Assembly: GCA_023404675.1 (NCBI GenBank)
Contig: JAEYAW010000031.1
Coordinates: forward strand, 614,072-678,071
DNA: 64,000 nt
Source: Pseudomonadota bacterium
GTDB taxonomy: Bacteria; Pseudomonadota; Alphaproteobacteria; Rhizobiales; Xanthobacteraceae
Direction of reading: 5' to 3'
Translations under genes and position numbers: made by a program
Notes under the pieces: model-generated
Told to the model about the DNA's origin: nothing
Seen by the model: the letters and a program-made list of their open reading frames with translations, nothing else
Databases searched by the model: none
Shown: positions 34,081 through 41,788 of the stretch, one piece after another
Layout: every line of letters starts with the position of its first letter
How positions within the stretch are numbered: position 1 is the first letter of the stretch

Positions 34081-34319
34081 AGCTCGGGCGCGATGAAAAA
34101 ACCGACAACTTGACCGTAGTCATTTCATCACGAACCGTATTATGCTTGCGACGTTAGGGCTGGCTTTACGTTCCGCTTCCGCGAATGGGGGCGGCGGAAT
34201 GGGTCACGCGCTTCGCCGGTTGCGGGGCGACGGCCAATGCGTTCCGGAAGTGGATGTCCGGTCGGGCAATCGCGCGAAGGCGTGATCGTCAAGCATTGCG
34301 GGGGAAGAGGAGTTTCCCG

Positions 34320-34532
34320 ATGGCCATGACGGGAACAGTCAAGTTTTTTAATGGGGAACGCGGGTACGGCTTCATCAAGCCCGATGACGGTGGACGCGAT
34401 GTTTTCGTGCACATCACGGCGGTCGAACGCGCGGGATTGAAGGATCTGGCAGAAGGCCAGCGCATCACCTTTGACGTCGAACCGGACAAGAAGGGCAAGG
34501 GACCGAAGGCGGTCAACCTCGTTCTGTCATAG
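34320..34532 (+). CDS. Cold-shock-domain protein
   Basis: A 70-residue CspA-family protein with RNP1 GYGFIKP and RNP2 VFVHITAV, and the usual GTVKFFNGERG start. It binds single-stranded RNA/DNA and unfolds mRNA structure. GAAGAGGAG lies before ATG 34320. The 5' leader is long (up to about 240 bp back to rlmJ), as is usual for cold-shock mRNAs whose leader senses temperature. The last position in strand 5 and the PKAVNL ending are normal. It is not truncated. Confidence 0.96.
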   Translation: MAMTGTVKFFNGERGYGFIKPDDGGRDVFVHITAVERAGLKDLAEGQRITFDVEPDKKGKGPKAVNLVLS

Positions 34533-34535
34533 CCG

Positions 34536-34558
34536 GCGCCCCATCCGTTCCGGGGCGC
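34536..34558 (+). terminator. Stem-loop after the cold-shock gene
   Basis: GCGCCCC (34536-34542) pairs with GGGGCGC (34552-34558) across 9 nt, starting 4 bp after the stop, then GATTTCTC. The T-run is short, so this is a probable but weak terminator. Confidence 0.55.
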
Positions 34559-34921
34559 GATTTCTCAAAGCGCGATGACCTGAATTCAACCCGGGCCCTG
34601 TCCCGGAATGGTGTTGGCTTGCCCGTCCGGCAGACATCTCCGGCATTGGCGCATTCAAGCGACAGCGTCTTCGGCAAACCGGATCAGTTCGCACCAAGCC
34701 CCAGAAGCGGCATCATCGGCACGCGGCGGTGGACGGCATCAGTCCCGGAGCGCCCATCCGAAATATCACGGCATCAAGCGCGAAATGCGGGACCACTTAT
34801 CCCGCATTTCGCAACCTCTGACACGGCCGGTCTGTCCTGACGGCGAAATCAGTCGCGTCAAAAATGCAGCATGAACCGAGTGTGGCGGATTTGAAAGACG
34901 CCGCGTTATAGCGGCTCGGCA
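34559..34921. other. Intergenic region with a strong hairpin
   Basis: About 360 bp between the cold-shock gene and the convergent outer-membrane protein gene. It contains the 13-bp stem GCGAAATGCGGGA/TCCCGCATTTCGC (34780-34792 and 34800-34812) with a 7-nt loop. The hairpin lacks a T-run and may be a dispersed element or a convergent terminator. No gene is recognised. Confidence 0.6.
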
Positions 34922-35539
34922 CTAGAAGCGATAGTTTACGCCGACGCGGACCACGTTCGACTGGAAGCCGTGATTCCAGCCTGTGATCGTGAAATTGCTA
35001 CTCGACAGATCGTAATACAGATATTCGACCTTGGCACTCCAGTTCCGATTGAGCGCGAATTCCGCACCGACGCCCACGGTCCAGCCCGCGGTGGTGTGCG
35101 ATTCCGACATCCCAAAGGCGTTCGCCTGAAGCTGGCCGAACGCCAGACCGCCGGTGCCATAGACAAGGAGGTTGTTGAAGGCATAGCCGACGCGGCCGCG
35201 CACGGTGCCGAACCAAGGGTTCGAGAACTTCCAGTAGGCGAACTTGTCGTCGGCGCCGGTCCCCTGAATGTCGCCCTCAAGGCCGAACACAATGGCGCCG
35301 CTCTGCCAGTTGTAGCCAATCTGCGCGCCGCCCGCGACGCCGCTCGGCTCGAAGCCGCTGTTGCTGACCTTGCCCCAGGAATATCCGATGTTGCCGCCGA
35401 TGTAGGGGCCGGCCCAGCTCGTGGCGTCCAGCGGGCGATCCACCGTATAGGGCCCACCACGCCCATAGAAGTCGGCGGCCTGCGCCACACCCCCGCTGAG
35501 GCCCACCAAGGCCACGGCCACGCAAATTGCCCTGCTCAT
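34922..35539 (-). CDS. Outer-membrane beta-barrel protein (Omp25/RopB-like)
   Basis: A 205-residue protein with a signal peptide (CVAVALVGLSGGVAQAAD), then WAGPYIGGNIGYSWG, a segment typical of the Omp25/Omp31 family. Alternating amphipathic strands follow, and the C-terminal VGVNYRF ends in Phe as required by the BAM complex. An eight-strand barrel is expected. It is likely a small surface porin or structural protein of the outer membrane. The gene stands alone; about 210 bp of AT-richer promoter DNA separates it from uvrC. Confidence 0.92.
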   Translation of the reverse strand: MSRAICVAVALVGLSGGVAQAADFYGRGGPYTVDRPLDATSWAGPYIGGNIGYSWGKVSNSGFEPSGVAGGAQIGYNWQSGAIVFGLEGDIQGTGADDKFAYWKFSNPWFGTVRGRVGYAFNNLLVYGTGGLAFGQLQANAFGMSESHTTAGWTVGVGAEFALNRNWSAKVEYLYYDLSSSNFTITGWNHGFQSNVVRVGVNYRF

Positions 35540-35768
35540 CTCGATAACTCCACGCCAGTCCCATTCCGAACCGACGCTCGCTCTCCGCCATCCGGCGATC
35601 GGCTGCCTCGGTTACGAAATCTCATCCAACTTCCTTCGCGTTTATCGAGAATTAGAAACGTTAAGCGCGTCCTAACGCGCGGCTGCGAAACCCGTGTCCT
35701 CGTTAACGGGCCCCTAACGACGGCCTCATGGCTGGTCGTAGGCAGGCCCAGTGACTAATTTGTGGCCT

Positions 35769-37853
35769 ATGATTCAGGATCCATCCGACCCCGCCGGGGA
35801 ACCGCCGGAGCCCATAGCGGCCCCGGAAGGACGTCCCCCGGAAGCCGATTCCGCGCCGCCCGACCTCGACCCGTCGGTCCCGTCCGCCACCGACGAGGAT
35901 GACGAGGCCCGGCTGCCCGAGGCGAACGACGAGGCCCTCGACGACGAGACGGGCGCGACGTCGCTCGCCCTCGGCCGCTCGGCGATCGCGCGCGCGGTGC
36001 GCCTCGCCCCGACAGCGCCGGGCGTCTACCGGATGCTGAGCCCGTCGCAGGACGTGCTCTATGTCGGCAAGGCCAAGAACGTCCGCAAACGGCTGGCGTC
36101 CTATGCCCGGATCACGGCGCATTCGGCGCGCATCGCGCGCATGGTCGCCGCCACGGCGCAGGTCGAGATCATCTCGACGGCGACGGAGACCGAGGCGCTG
36201 CTGCTGGAAGCCAACCTCATCAAGCAGCTCCGGCCGCGCTTCAACGTCCAGCTCCGCGACGACAAGTCGTTTCCGTATATCCTCATCACCGGCGACCACT
36301 GGGCACCGCAGATCCTCAAGCATCGCGGCGCGCAGACCCGGCCCGGCCGCTATTTCGGCCCGTTCGCGTCGGTCGGCGCGGTCAACCGCACCATCACCGC
36401 GCTTCAGCGCGCGTTCCTGATCCGCTCCTGCACCGACAGCTTCTTCGAAAGCCGCACCCGGCCATGCCTGCTCTACCAGATCCGCCGCTGCGCGGGTCCG
36501 TGCACCAGCGAGATCGACTTTCCCGGCTATACCGAGCTGGTTCGCGAGGCGACCGAGTTCCTGTCAGGCCGCAGCGGGGCGGTGAAGCAGATGCTTGCCG
36601 CCGAGATGGAGAAGGCCTCGACGGAACTGGAATTCGAGACCGCGGCGGTCTACCGCGACCGCCTCGCCGCGCTCGCCGCCGTGCAGTCGCAGCAGGGCAT
36701 CAATCCACGCACCGTGGAGGAAGCCGACGTGTTCGCCATCCACCAGGAGGGCGGCTATTCCTGCGTCGAGGTGTTCTTCTTCCGCACCGGCCAGAACTGG
36801 GGCAACCGGGCCTACTTCCCGCGGGCCGACCGGTCCTTCAACGCCAGCGAGATTTTGGGCGCGTTCCTCGCCCAGTTCTACGAGGACAAGCCGCCGCCGC
36901 GCCTGATCCTGCTGTCGCACGCGGTCGACGAGCCGGACCTGCTGGCGGAAGCGCTGTCGCTCAAGGCCGGCGTCAAGGTCCACCTTACAGTGCCCCAGCG
37001 CGGCGAGAAGAAGGAACTCGTCGCCCACGCGCTCACCAACGCCCGCGAGGCGCTGGGCCGCAAGCTCGCGGATACAGCGACACAGACGCGGCTCACCGAG
37101 GGCCTGGCCGAAAAACTCGGCCTGCCGCGCGCTCCGCGCCGCATCGAGGTCTACGACAACAGTCACATCATGGGCACCAATGCGGTTGGCGCGATGATCG
37201 TCGCCGGACCGGAAGGTTTTCTGAAAAACCAGTACCGCAAGTTCAACATCAAGTCCGAGGGCCTGACGCCCGGCGACGACTACGCCATGATGCGCGAGGT
37301 GCTGCAACGCCGCTTCAAGCGCCTGATGACCGAAGCGCCACGGGAGGCCGCGGACAGCGAAACGGTGCCTGCCGCCGACGACGACGGCACGCCGCAGTGG
37401 CCCGACCTCGTGATCATCGACGGCGGCCTCGGCCAGCTCAACGCGGCCATGACGACGATGACCGAACTCGGGGTGACGGGCGTCGCCGTGCTGGGCGTCG
37501 CCAAGGGACCGGACCGCGACGCCGGACGCGAGACCCTGTTCCTGCCGGGCCGCCCCTCGATCAAGCTGGAGCCGCGCGATCCGGTGCTCTATTTCATCCA
37601 GCGGCTGCGGGACGAGGCCCACCGCTTCGTCATCGGCTCGCACCGCAAGCTGCGCAAGAAGGATATCCGCGAGGCAGGCCTGCAGGAAATCCCCGGCATC
37701 GGGCCCTCGCGCAAGCGGGCGCTGCTGCATCATTTCGGCACGCTCAAGCAGATCGAGCGAGCCTCCCTCGCCGATCTCGGCAAGGTTCCAGGCATCAGCG
37801 CCGAAAGCGCCCGGAAGATTTTCGAGTTTTTTCACAACGCACCGGGAGCATGA
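35769..37853 (+). CDS. uvrC: Excinuclease ABC subunit C
   Basis: About 694 residues from ATG 35769 (an in-frame GTG at 35751 is an alternative). The GIY-YIG nuclease begins PGVYRMLSPSQDVLYVGKAKNVRKRL, followed by the RARxxPxLLYQ-like region TRPCLLYQIRRCAGPC. The UVR motif lies in FETAAVYRDRLAALAAVQ. The RNase H-like C-terminal nuclease includes EVYDNSHIMGTNAVG and VIIDGGLGQLNAA, and tandem HhH motifs end the protein (IPGIGPSRKRALLHHFGTL). An acidic extension of about 75 residues at the N-terminus is unusual. UvrC makes both incisions around a lesion bound by UvrB. It is followed by pgsA. Confidence 0.97.
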   Translation: MIQDPSDPAGEPPEPIAAPEGRPPEADSAPPDLDPSVPSATDEDDEARLPEANDEALDDETGATSLALGRSAIARAVRLAPTAPGVYRMLSPSQDVLYVGKAKNVRKRLASYARITAHSARIARMVAATAQVEIISTATETEALLLEANLIKQLRPRFNVQLRDDKSFPYILITGDHWAPQILKHRGAQTRPGRYFGPFASVGAVNRTITALQRAFLIRSCTDSFFESRTRPCLLYQIRRCAGPCTSEIDFPGYTELVREATEFLSGRSGAVKQMLAAEMEKASTELEFETAAVYRDRLAALAAVQSQQGINPRTVEEADVFAIHQEGGYSCVEVFFFRTGQNWGNRAYFPRADRSFNASEILGAFLAQFYEDKPPPRLILLSHAVDEPDLLAEALSLKAGVKVHLTVPQRGEKKELVAHALTNAREALGRKLADTATQTRLTEGLAEKLGLPRAPRRIEVYDNSHIMGTNAVGAMIVAGPEGFLKNQYRKFNIKSEGLTPGDDYAMMREVLQRRFKRLMTEAPREAADSETVPAADDDGTPQWPDLVIIDGGLGQLNAAMTTMTELGVTGVAVLGVAKGPDRDAGRETLFLPGRPSIKLEPRDPVLYFIQRLRDEAHRFVIGSHRKLRKKDIREAGLQEIPGIGPSRKRALLHHFGTLKQIERASLADLGKVPGISAESARKIFEFFHNAPGA

Positions 37854-38010
37854 CCCCTGCAAGGGCGAGCAGCAAGGCCCGGCTCCGGGCGATCGGGAAT
37901 ACCGCCCGAGCTACGCGCCCCCTTGCATGCCCCCCCGGCAACGCCATCTCCCCGAACACAGGCGCGTCACAGCAGTTGACCCGTCACGATCGGCCGTTAT
38001 TGGTACCGCC

Positions 38011-38625
38011 ATGAACAGCGTGACGACCCGGGGAACGCCATCCACTGCCCTGGCGCTTCCGAACATCCTGACCTACTGCCGGATCGCCGCGATTCCGGTG
38101 GTGGTCGGCTGCATCTTCTATCAGTCGATCCTGGACGGGCCGCTGTGGCTGCGCTGGGTCGCCCTTGCGGTGTTCATCGCGGCCGGGGTCACCGATTTCC
38201 TTGACGGCTATTATGCCCGGATCTGGGGCCAGCAGTCGGCGTTCGGCCGGATGCTCGACCCGATCGCCGACAAACTGCTGGTGGCCTCGTGCCTGCTGAT
38301 GCTGGCGGCCGACGGCATCATCCATGGCTGGACGCTGTTCGCCGCCATCGTCATCCTGTGCCGGGAAATTCTGGTCTCGGGACTGCGCGAGTATCTGGCG
38401 GCCCTGCGCGTCAGCGTGCCGGTGACCCGCATCGCCAAATGGAAGACCACGATCCAGCTCGTGGCGATCGGCTTCCTCATCGCCGGCGAAGCGGGCGACA
38501 TGGTGGTGCCGTTCGTCACCCAGATCGGTCTGGCGCTGCTGTGGATCTCGGCGATCTTCACCATTTATACCGGCTACGACTACTTCCGTTCGGGCATCCA
38601 TCACCTGATCGAGGACGACTCATGA
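38011..38625 (+). CDS. pgsA: CDP-diacylglycerol-glycerol-3-phosphate 3-phosphatidyltransferase
   Basis: A 204-residue membrane enzyme with the CDP-alcohol phosphatidyltransferase motif DGYYAR..(8)..G..LDPIAD spread across DFLDGYYARIWGQQSAFGRM. It starts ALPNILTYCRIAAIPVVVGC, as PgsA does. It makes phosphatidylglycerolphosphate, the first step toward PG and cardiolipin. ATG 38011 is chosen; the frame extends to 37927 without a plausible start. Its stop overlaps the moaD start by ATGA, a translational coupling. The uvrC-pgsA-moaD-moaE order is conserved in related bacteria. Confidence 0.96.
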   Translation: MNSVTTRGTPSTALALPNILTYCRIAAIPVVVGCIFYQSILDGPLWLRWVALAVFIAAGVTDFLDGYYARIWGQQSAFGRMLDPIADKLLVASCLLMLAADGIIHGWTLFAAIVILCREILVSGLREYLAALRVSVPVTRIAKWKTTIQLVAIGFLIAGEAGDMVVPFVTQIGLALLWISAIFTIYTGYDYFRSGIHHLIEDDS

Positions 38626-38873
38626 AGGTGCTGTACTTCGCCTGGGTTCGCGAGCGGATCGGCAGGGCCGAGGAAATGCTCGACCCGCCGGCGGACGTGC
38701 GTACCGTGTCCGACCTGATCGCCTGGCTGTCCGGGCGGGGCGAGGAATACGCCCACGCCTTCGAGAGGCCGAAAGTGATCCGCACCGCCATCGACCAGAC
38801 CCATGTGCGGCCGGAGACCGCCATCGCGGGCGCGCGCGAGATTGCGTTCTTCCCGCCGATGACCGGCGGCTAG
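38622..38873 (+). CDS. moaD: Molybdopterin synthase sulfur carrier subunit
   Basis: An 83-residue ubiquitin-like protein (MKVLYFAWVRERIG...) ending in the required Gly-Gly (PPMTGG), which is adenylated then thiocarboxylated by MoeB and a sulfur donor. It gives its sulfur to precursor Z in the MoaD/MoaE synthase. It overlaps pgsA by 4 bp (ATGA) and is followed 4 bp later by moaE. The C-terminal Gly-Gly is intact, so it should be functional. Confidence 0.96.
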   Translation: MKVLYFAWVRERIGRAEEMLDPPADVRTVSDLIAWLSGRGEEYAHAFERPKVIRTAIDQTHVRPETAIAGAREIAFFPPMTGG

Positions 38874-38877
38874 CGGC

Positions 38878-39342
38878 ATGGCCGTCCCCGTCACCATCCG
38901 CATCCAGCACGACGACTTCGACATCGCGCGGGAAATCGCGGCGCTGAGCCATGGCCGCACCGACATGGGCGCCGTGGTGAGCTTCACGGGCCTATGCCGC
39001 GACGAGGGCGCGCGCGGCGTCAGCGCGCTGACGCTGGAGCACTATCCCGGCATGGCCGAGCACGAGATCGCGAGCCATGTCGAGCAGGCGCTGGCGCGCT
39101 GGCCGCTGCTCGGCGTCACGGTGATCCACCGCGTCGGACGCATGGTGCCGGGCGACAACATCGTGCTCGTCGTCACCGCCTCCTCGCATCGCGCGGCCGC
39201 CTTCGAGGCCGCCGAGTTCCTGATGGACTATCTCAAGACCAACGCGCCGTTCTGGAAATCCGAGGAAAGCCGCGACGGCACGGCCTGGGTCGAGGCGCGC
39301 CACGAGGACGACGCCGCAACTGCCCGCTGGACCGCATCCTGA
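38878..39342 (+). CDS. moaE: Molybdopterin synthase catalytic subunit
   Basis: A 154-residue MoaE with the family segments GAVVSFTGLCRDEG, LTLEHYPGMAEHEI, VIHRVGRMVPGDNIVLVVTASSHRAAAFEA, and the KTNAPFWKSEE active-site region whose lysines contact precursor Z. It inserts two dithiolene sulfurs. Length is normal. It overlaps the following prmB by the TGATGG junction (stop and start share bases), so four genes from uvrC/pgsA through prmB may be one transcript. Confidence 0.96.
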   Translation: MAVPVTIRIQHDDFDIAREIAALSHGRTDMGAVVSFTGLCRDEGARGVSALTLEHYPGMAEHEIASHVEQALARWPLLGVTVIHRVGRMVPGDNIVLVVTASSHRAAAFEAAEFLMDYLKTNAPFWKSEESRDGTAWVEARHEDDAATARWTAS

Positions 39343-40319
39343 TGGCACGTACCGCAAAGAAGATCACCTCGAAGAAAACCTCAGCGAAGAAGCCGGCTCC
39401 GCCACGCATTGCACAGCCGAAGCCCGGCGAACTCGTCACCCTGCTCGATCATGTGCGCTATGCGATGACGCGGTTCGCGCAAGGCGATGTCGTGCATGCG
39501 CACGGCACGATCGACCCGATGGCGGAGGCCATCTTTCTGATCTGCGCAGTGCTGCATCTGCACCCCGACCAGTTCGAGACGTTCGTGCAGGCGCGGCTCA
39601 CCCATGCCGAAGCGGCGCGCGTGATCGATCTGATCGAGACGCGGGTGCGCACCCGCAAGCCTGCCGCCTATCTGGTCAACATGATCTATATGCGCGGACT
39701 AAAATTCTATGTCGACGAGCGCACCATCGTGCCGCGCTCGTTCATCGGCGAGATTCTGGATACGCATTTCGCCGGCGACGACGGCTCGCTGATCGAGGAT
39801 CCGCAGGGCGTGGAGCACGTGCTCGATCTCTGCACCGGCTCGGGCTGCCTCGCCATTCTGGCGGCGCGCGCATTTCCGTTCGCGAAGATCGACGCGGTGG
39901 ATATTTCAAAGGATGCACTCGCCGTCGCCGCACGCAACGTCGCGGACTATGAACTTGGCGAGCGCATCAGCCTGCATCGCGGCGATCTGTTTGCACCGCT
40001 TGGCGAGCAGCGCTACGATCTGATCATCACCAACCCGCCCTATGTGGATGCAGAGGGCATGGCTTCGCTGCCGCGCGAATGTTTGAGCGAGCCGCGCATC
40101 GCCTTCGACGGCGGCGCGGACGGCATCGACCTCGTGCGGACCATCCTCGATCAGGCGCGCGCGTATCTCAATCCGGACGGCGGCCTGTTGTGCGAGGTCG
40201 GCCGCTGCCGTCCGGCGCTGGAAGACGCCTATCCGAACCTGCCGTTCCTCTGGATCGATACCGAAGATTCCGAGGGCGAAGTGTTCTGGCTGCCCGCGGA
40301 GGCGTTGGATCCGCAGTAG
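39342..40319 (+). CDS. prmB: Ribosomal protein L3 N5-glutamine methyltransferase
   Basis: A 325-residue class I methyltransferase with the HemK/PrmB motif NPPYVD (Asn231), SAM-binding VLDLCTGSGCLAI, and the substrate-side VNMIYMRGLKFYVDERTIVPRSFIGE typical of PrmB. It methylates the Gln of ribosomal protein L3. The first about 30 residues are Lys/Ala/Pro-rich (MARTAKKITSKKTSAKK), a basic tail not normally part of PrmB. It starts at the moaE stop. The basic tail may aid binding to rRNA or ribosomes. Confidence 0.94.
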   Translation: MARTAKKITSKKTSAKKPAPPRIAQPKPGELVTLLDHVRYAMTRFAQGDVVHAHGTIDPMAEAIFLICAVLHLHPDQFETFVQARLTHAEAARVIDLIETRVRTRKPAAYLVNMIYMRGLKFYVDERTIVPRSFIGEILDTHFAGDDGSLIEDPQGVEHVLDLCTGSGCLAILAARAFPFAKIDAVDISKDALAVAARNVADYELGERISLHRGDLFAPLGEQRYDLIITNPPYVDAEGMASLPRECLSEPRIAFDGGADGIDLVRTILDQARAYLNPDGGLLCEVGRCRPALEDAYPNLPFLWIDTEDSEGEVFWLPAEALDPQ

Positions 40320-40387
40320 CGGCACAGATCGCGTTTCTGCAACGCAGAAATTGCCAGGGAAAGCACGCGTCAAGCCATGCAGAGCGC

Positions 40388-40408
40388 CCCCTCCCGCCGG
40401 GGGAGAGG
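40388..40408. repeat. Short GC palindrome between prmB and yqeY
   Basis: CCCTCCCGCCGGGGGAGAGG is near-palindromic and stands in the convergent intergenic gap. Similar (degenerate) blocks occur inside the two extensions of uvrB (about 50866-50902 and 53562-53608). It may act as a convergent terminator. Confidence 0.45.
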
Positions 40409-40443
40409 TGAAGACGGCGACTGCCTTGCCAACCTTAAATACG

Positions 40444-40899
40444 CTAGCCCGACAGCGCGGCCTTCACCAGGCCGGAGGCTTTGCCGAAGTCCATCTGGCC
40501 GGCGAATTTCGCGCGCAGAACCGCGATCACCTTGCCCATGTCCTTCATGCCGGCCGCGCCGGTCTCGGCGATGGCGTCCCGGATCGCGGCGCCCACCTCG
40601 TCGTCCGACATCTGCTTGGGCAGATAGGCGGAGATCACCGCAATTTCCGCGCGCTCCTGCGCGGCGAGTTCCTCGCGGCCACCCTTCTCGTACAGCGCAA
40701 CCGATTCCTGACGCTGCTTGATCATCTTCTGCAGCACCGCCAGTACGTCGGCGTCGGCCAGCGGCGGCTTGCCCTGCCCGCGCGCCTCGATGTCGGCGTT
40801 CTTGAGCGTGGAGTTGACCATGCGCAGGGTCGAGAGACGGCGCTCGTCCTTGGCCTTCATGGCCTCCTTGACGGCGGTGTTGATGTCATCACGCAGCAT
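40444..40899 (-). CDS. GatB/YqeY-domain protein
   Basis: A 151-residue helical protein starting MLRDDINTAVKEAMKAKDERRLSTLRMVNSTLKNADIEARGQG, the usual YqeY start. It includes DADVLAVLQKMIKQRQESV and a C-terminal segment AVLRAKFAGQMDFGKASGLVKAALSG. The fold is the tRNA-binding tail of the GatB amidotransferase subunit, but the free protein's function is unknown. ATG 40899 is chosen over a longer frame to 40983. It converges on prmB. Confidence 0.93.
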   Translation of the reverse strand: MLRDDINTAVKEAMKAKDERRLSTLRMVNSTLKNADIEARGQGKPPLADADVLAVLQKMIKQRQESVALYEKGGREELAAQERAEIAVISAYLPKQMSDDEVGAAIRDAIAETGAAGMKDMGKVIAVLRAKFAGQMDFGKASGLVKAALSG

Positions 40900-40940
40900 G
40901 GGTTCGTCCTTTGAGTTCGAGTTGGCCCCGATCCGTCGCG

Positions 40941-41035
40941 TTTTCGAGCGAAGTGGTCGGTTCGCGTGAAGACAACGCGTCAAATCAGGAACCCGGAGCA
41001 GTTCGGCTGTCCGTTGAAAAGCTGGCTTGCTGTAG
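40941..41035 (+). repeat. Dispersed intergenic repeat, family A, copy 2
   Basis: It shares the blocks TTTTCGAGCGAAGTG, AACGCGTCAAATCA and GAAAAGCTG in the same order with 15099-15197. It lies upstream of yqeY (start 40899) and downstream of the hydrolase gene (stop 41065), both leftward, so it is inside an untranslated spacer. Confidence 0.7.
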
Positions 41036-41064
41036 GACGTTTCGTCCCCCGGCTCAACCGCGCT

Positions 41065-41766
41065 TCAGGCCGCGAACCAGTCGTCGAGCGCCGCGATCAC
41101 CTCGTCCGGCTGCTCCAGCGGGGCCATATGACCGGCATTGGGCACGATCACCAGCTTGGCGCCGGGGATCAGGTCCGCCATTTCCCGCGACAGCATGTTG
41201 GGGACCAGCCGGTCCTCGTCGCTGCTCAGCACCAGCGTCGGCACCTTGATCGCCGGAAGAAACGGCCGGGAATCGATCCGCGCCATGATCGCCATCTGCT
41301 GGCGGATGAAGGCGTCCGCTCCGACCTCGATATAGGTCAGGCGCTGCTGCTCGCGCAGGTCTTCGTCCCCGGCGCGCGCCGGATGGACCAGCAGCGGGAA
41401 CATCTCGTCCATCGCTTCGAGAAAGCGCCCCTCCCGCGCCGCCGCGATCTGCGCCTTGCGCCGCTCGCTCACCTCCGCGGTGTCGGCGCGCGCCTGCGTG
41501 TTCAGAAGCGCGAGGCGTTCCACCCGCTCCGGCGCCTGCCGTATGATCTCCAGCGCGATATAGCCGCCGAGGGAATGTCCGAGCAGCGCGAAACGGGACG
41601 GCGCGTCGCGCAGGATGCGCGCCGCCATCGCCGCGATGGTGTCGTCCCGCGTCTGGTTGGCGACCGTGAGCGGGCCATGCCGCCACAGCGCCGGCAGGAT
41701 GGGAAGATGACTGCGTGCCGACGAAGCCAGCCCCGGCACGAGGACAACAGGAACCAGTTCCGCCAT
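41065..41766 (-). CDS. Alpha/beta hydrolase
   Basis: A 233-residue hydrolase. It has VLVPGLASSARSH, the nucleophile elbow GHSLGG (Ser), SSDEDRLVP with the acid, and the terminal catalytic His in NAGHMAPLEQPDEV. ATG 41766 is preferred because GGGGAGG lies 6 bp upstream; that same site abuts the alternative ATG at 41772. It is third in an operon with an acyl-CoA ligase and a quinone oxidoreductase. The substrate is likely an ester or thioester of the fatty or aromatic pathway; this is inference. Confidence 0.88.
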   Translation of the reverse strand: MAELVPVVLVPGLASSARSHLPILPALWRHGPLTVANQTRDDTIAAMAARILRDAPSRFALLGHSLGGYIALEIIRQAPERVERLALLNTQARADTAEVSERRKAQIAAAREGRFLEAMDEMFPLLVHPARAGDEDLREQQRLTYIEVGADAFIRQQMAIMARIDSRPFLPAIKVPTLVLSSDEDRLVPNMLSREMADLIPGAKLVIVPNAGHMAPLEQPDEVIAALDDWFAA

Positions 41767-41788
41767 CGTCATCCTCCCCAGGCCACGA

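Noticed and set aside
34110..34143. TTGACC (34110-34115) and TATTAT (34138-34143) as promoter of the cold-shock gene
   Set aside because: The spacer is 22 bp, too long for a normal sigma-70 promoter.
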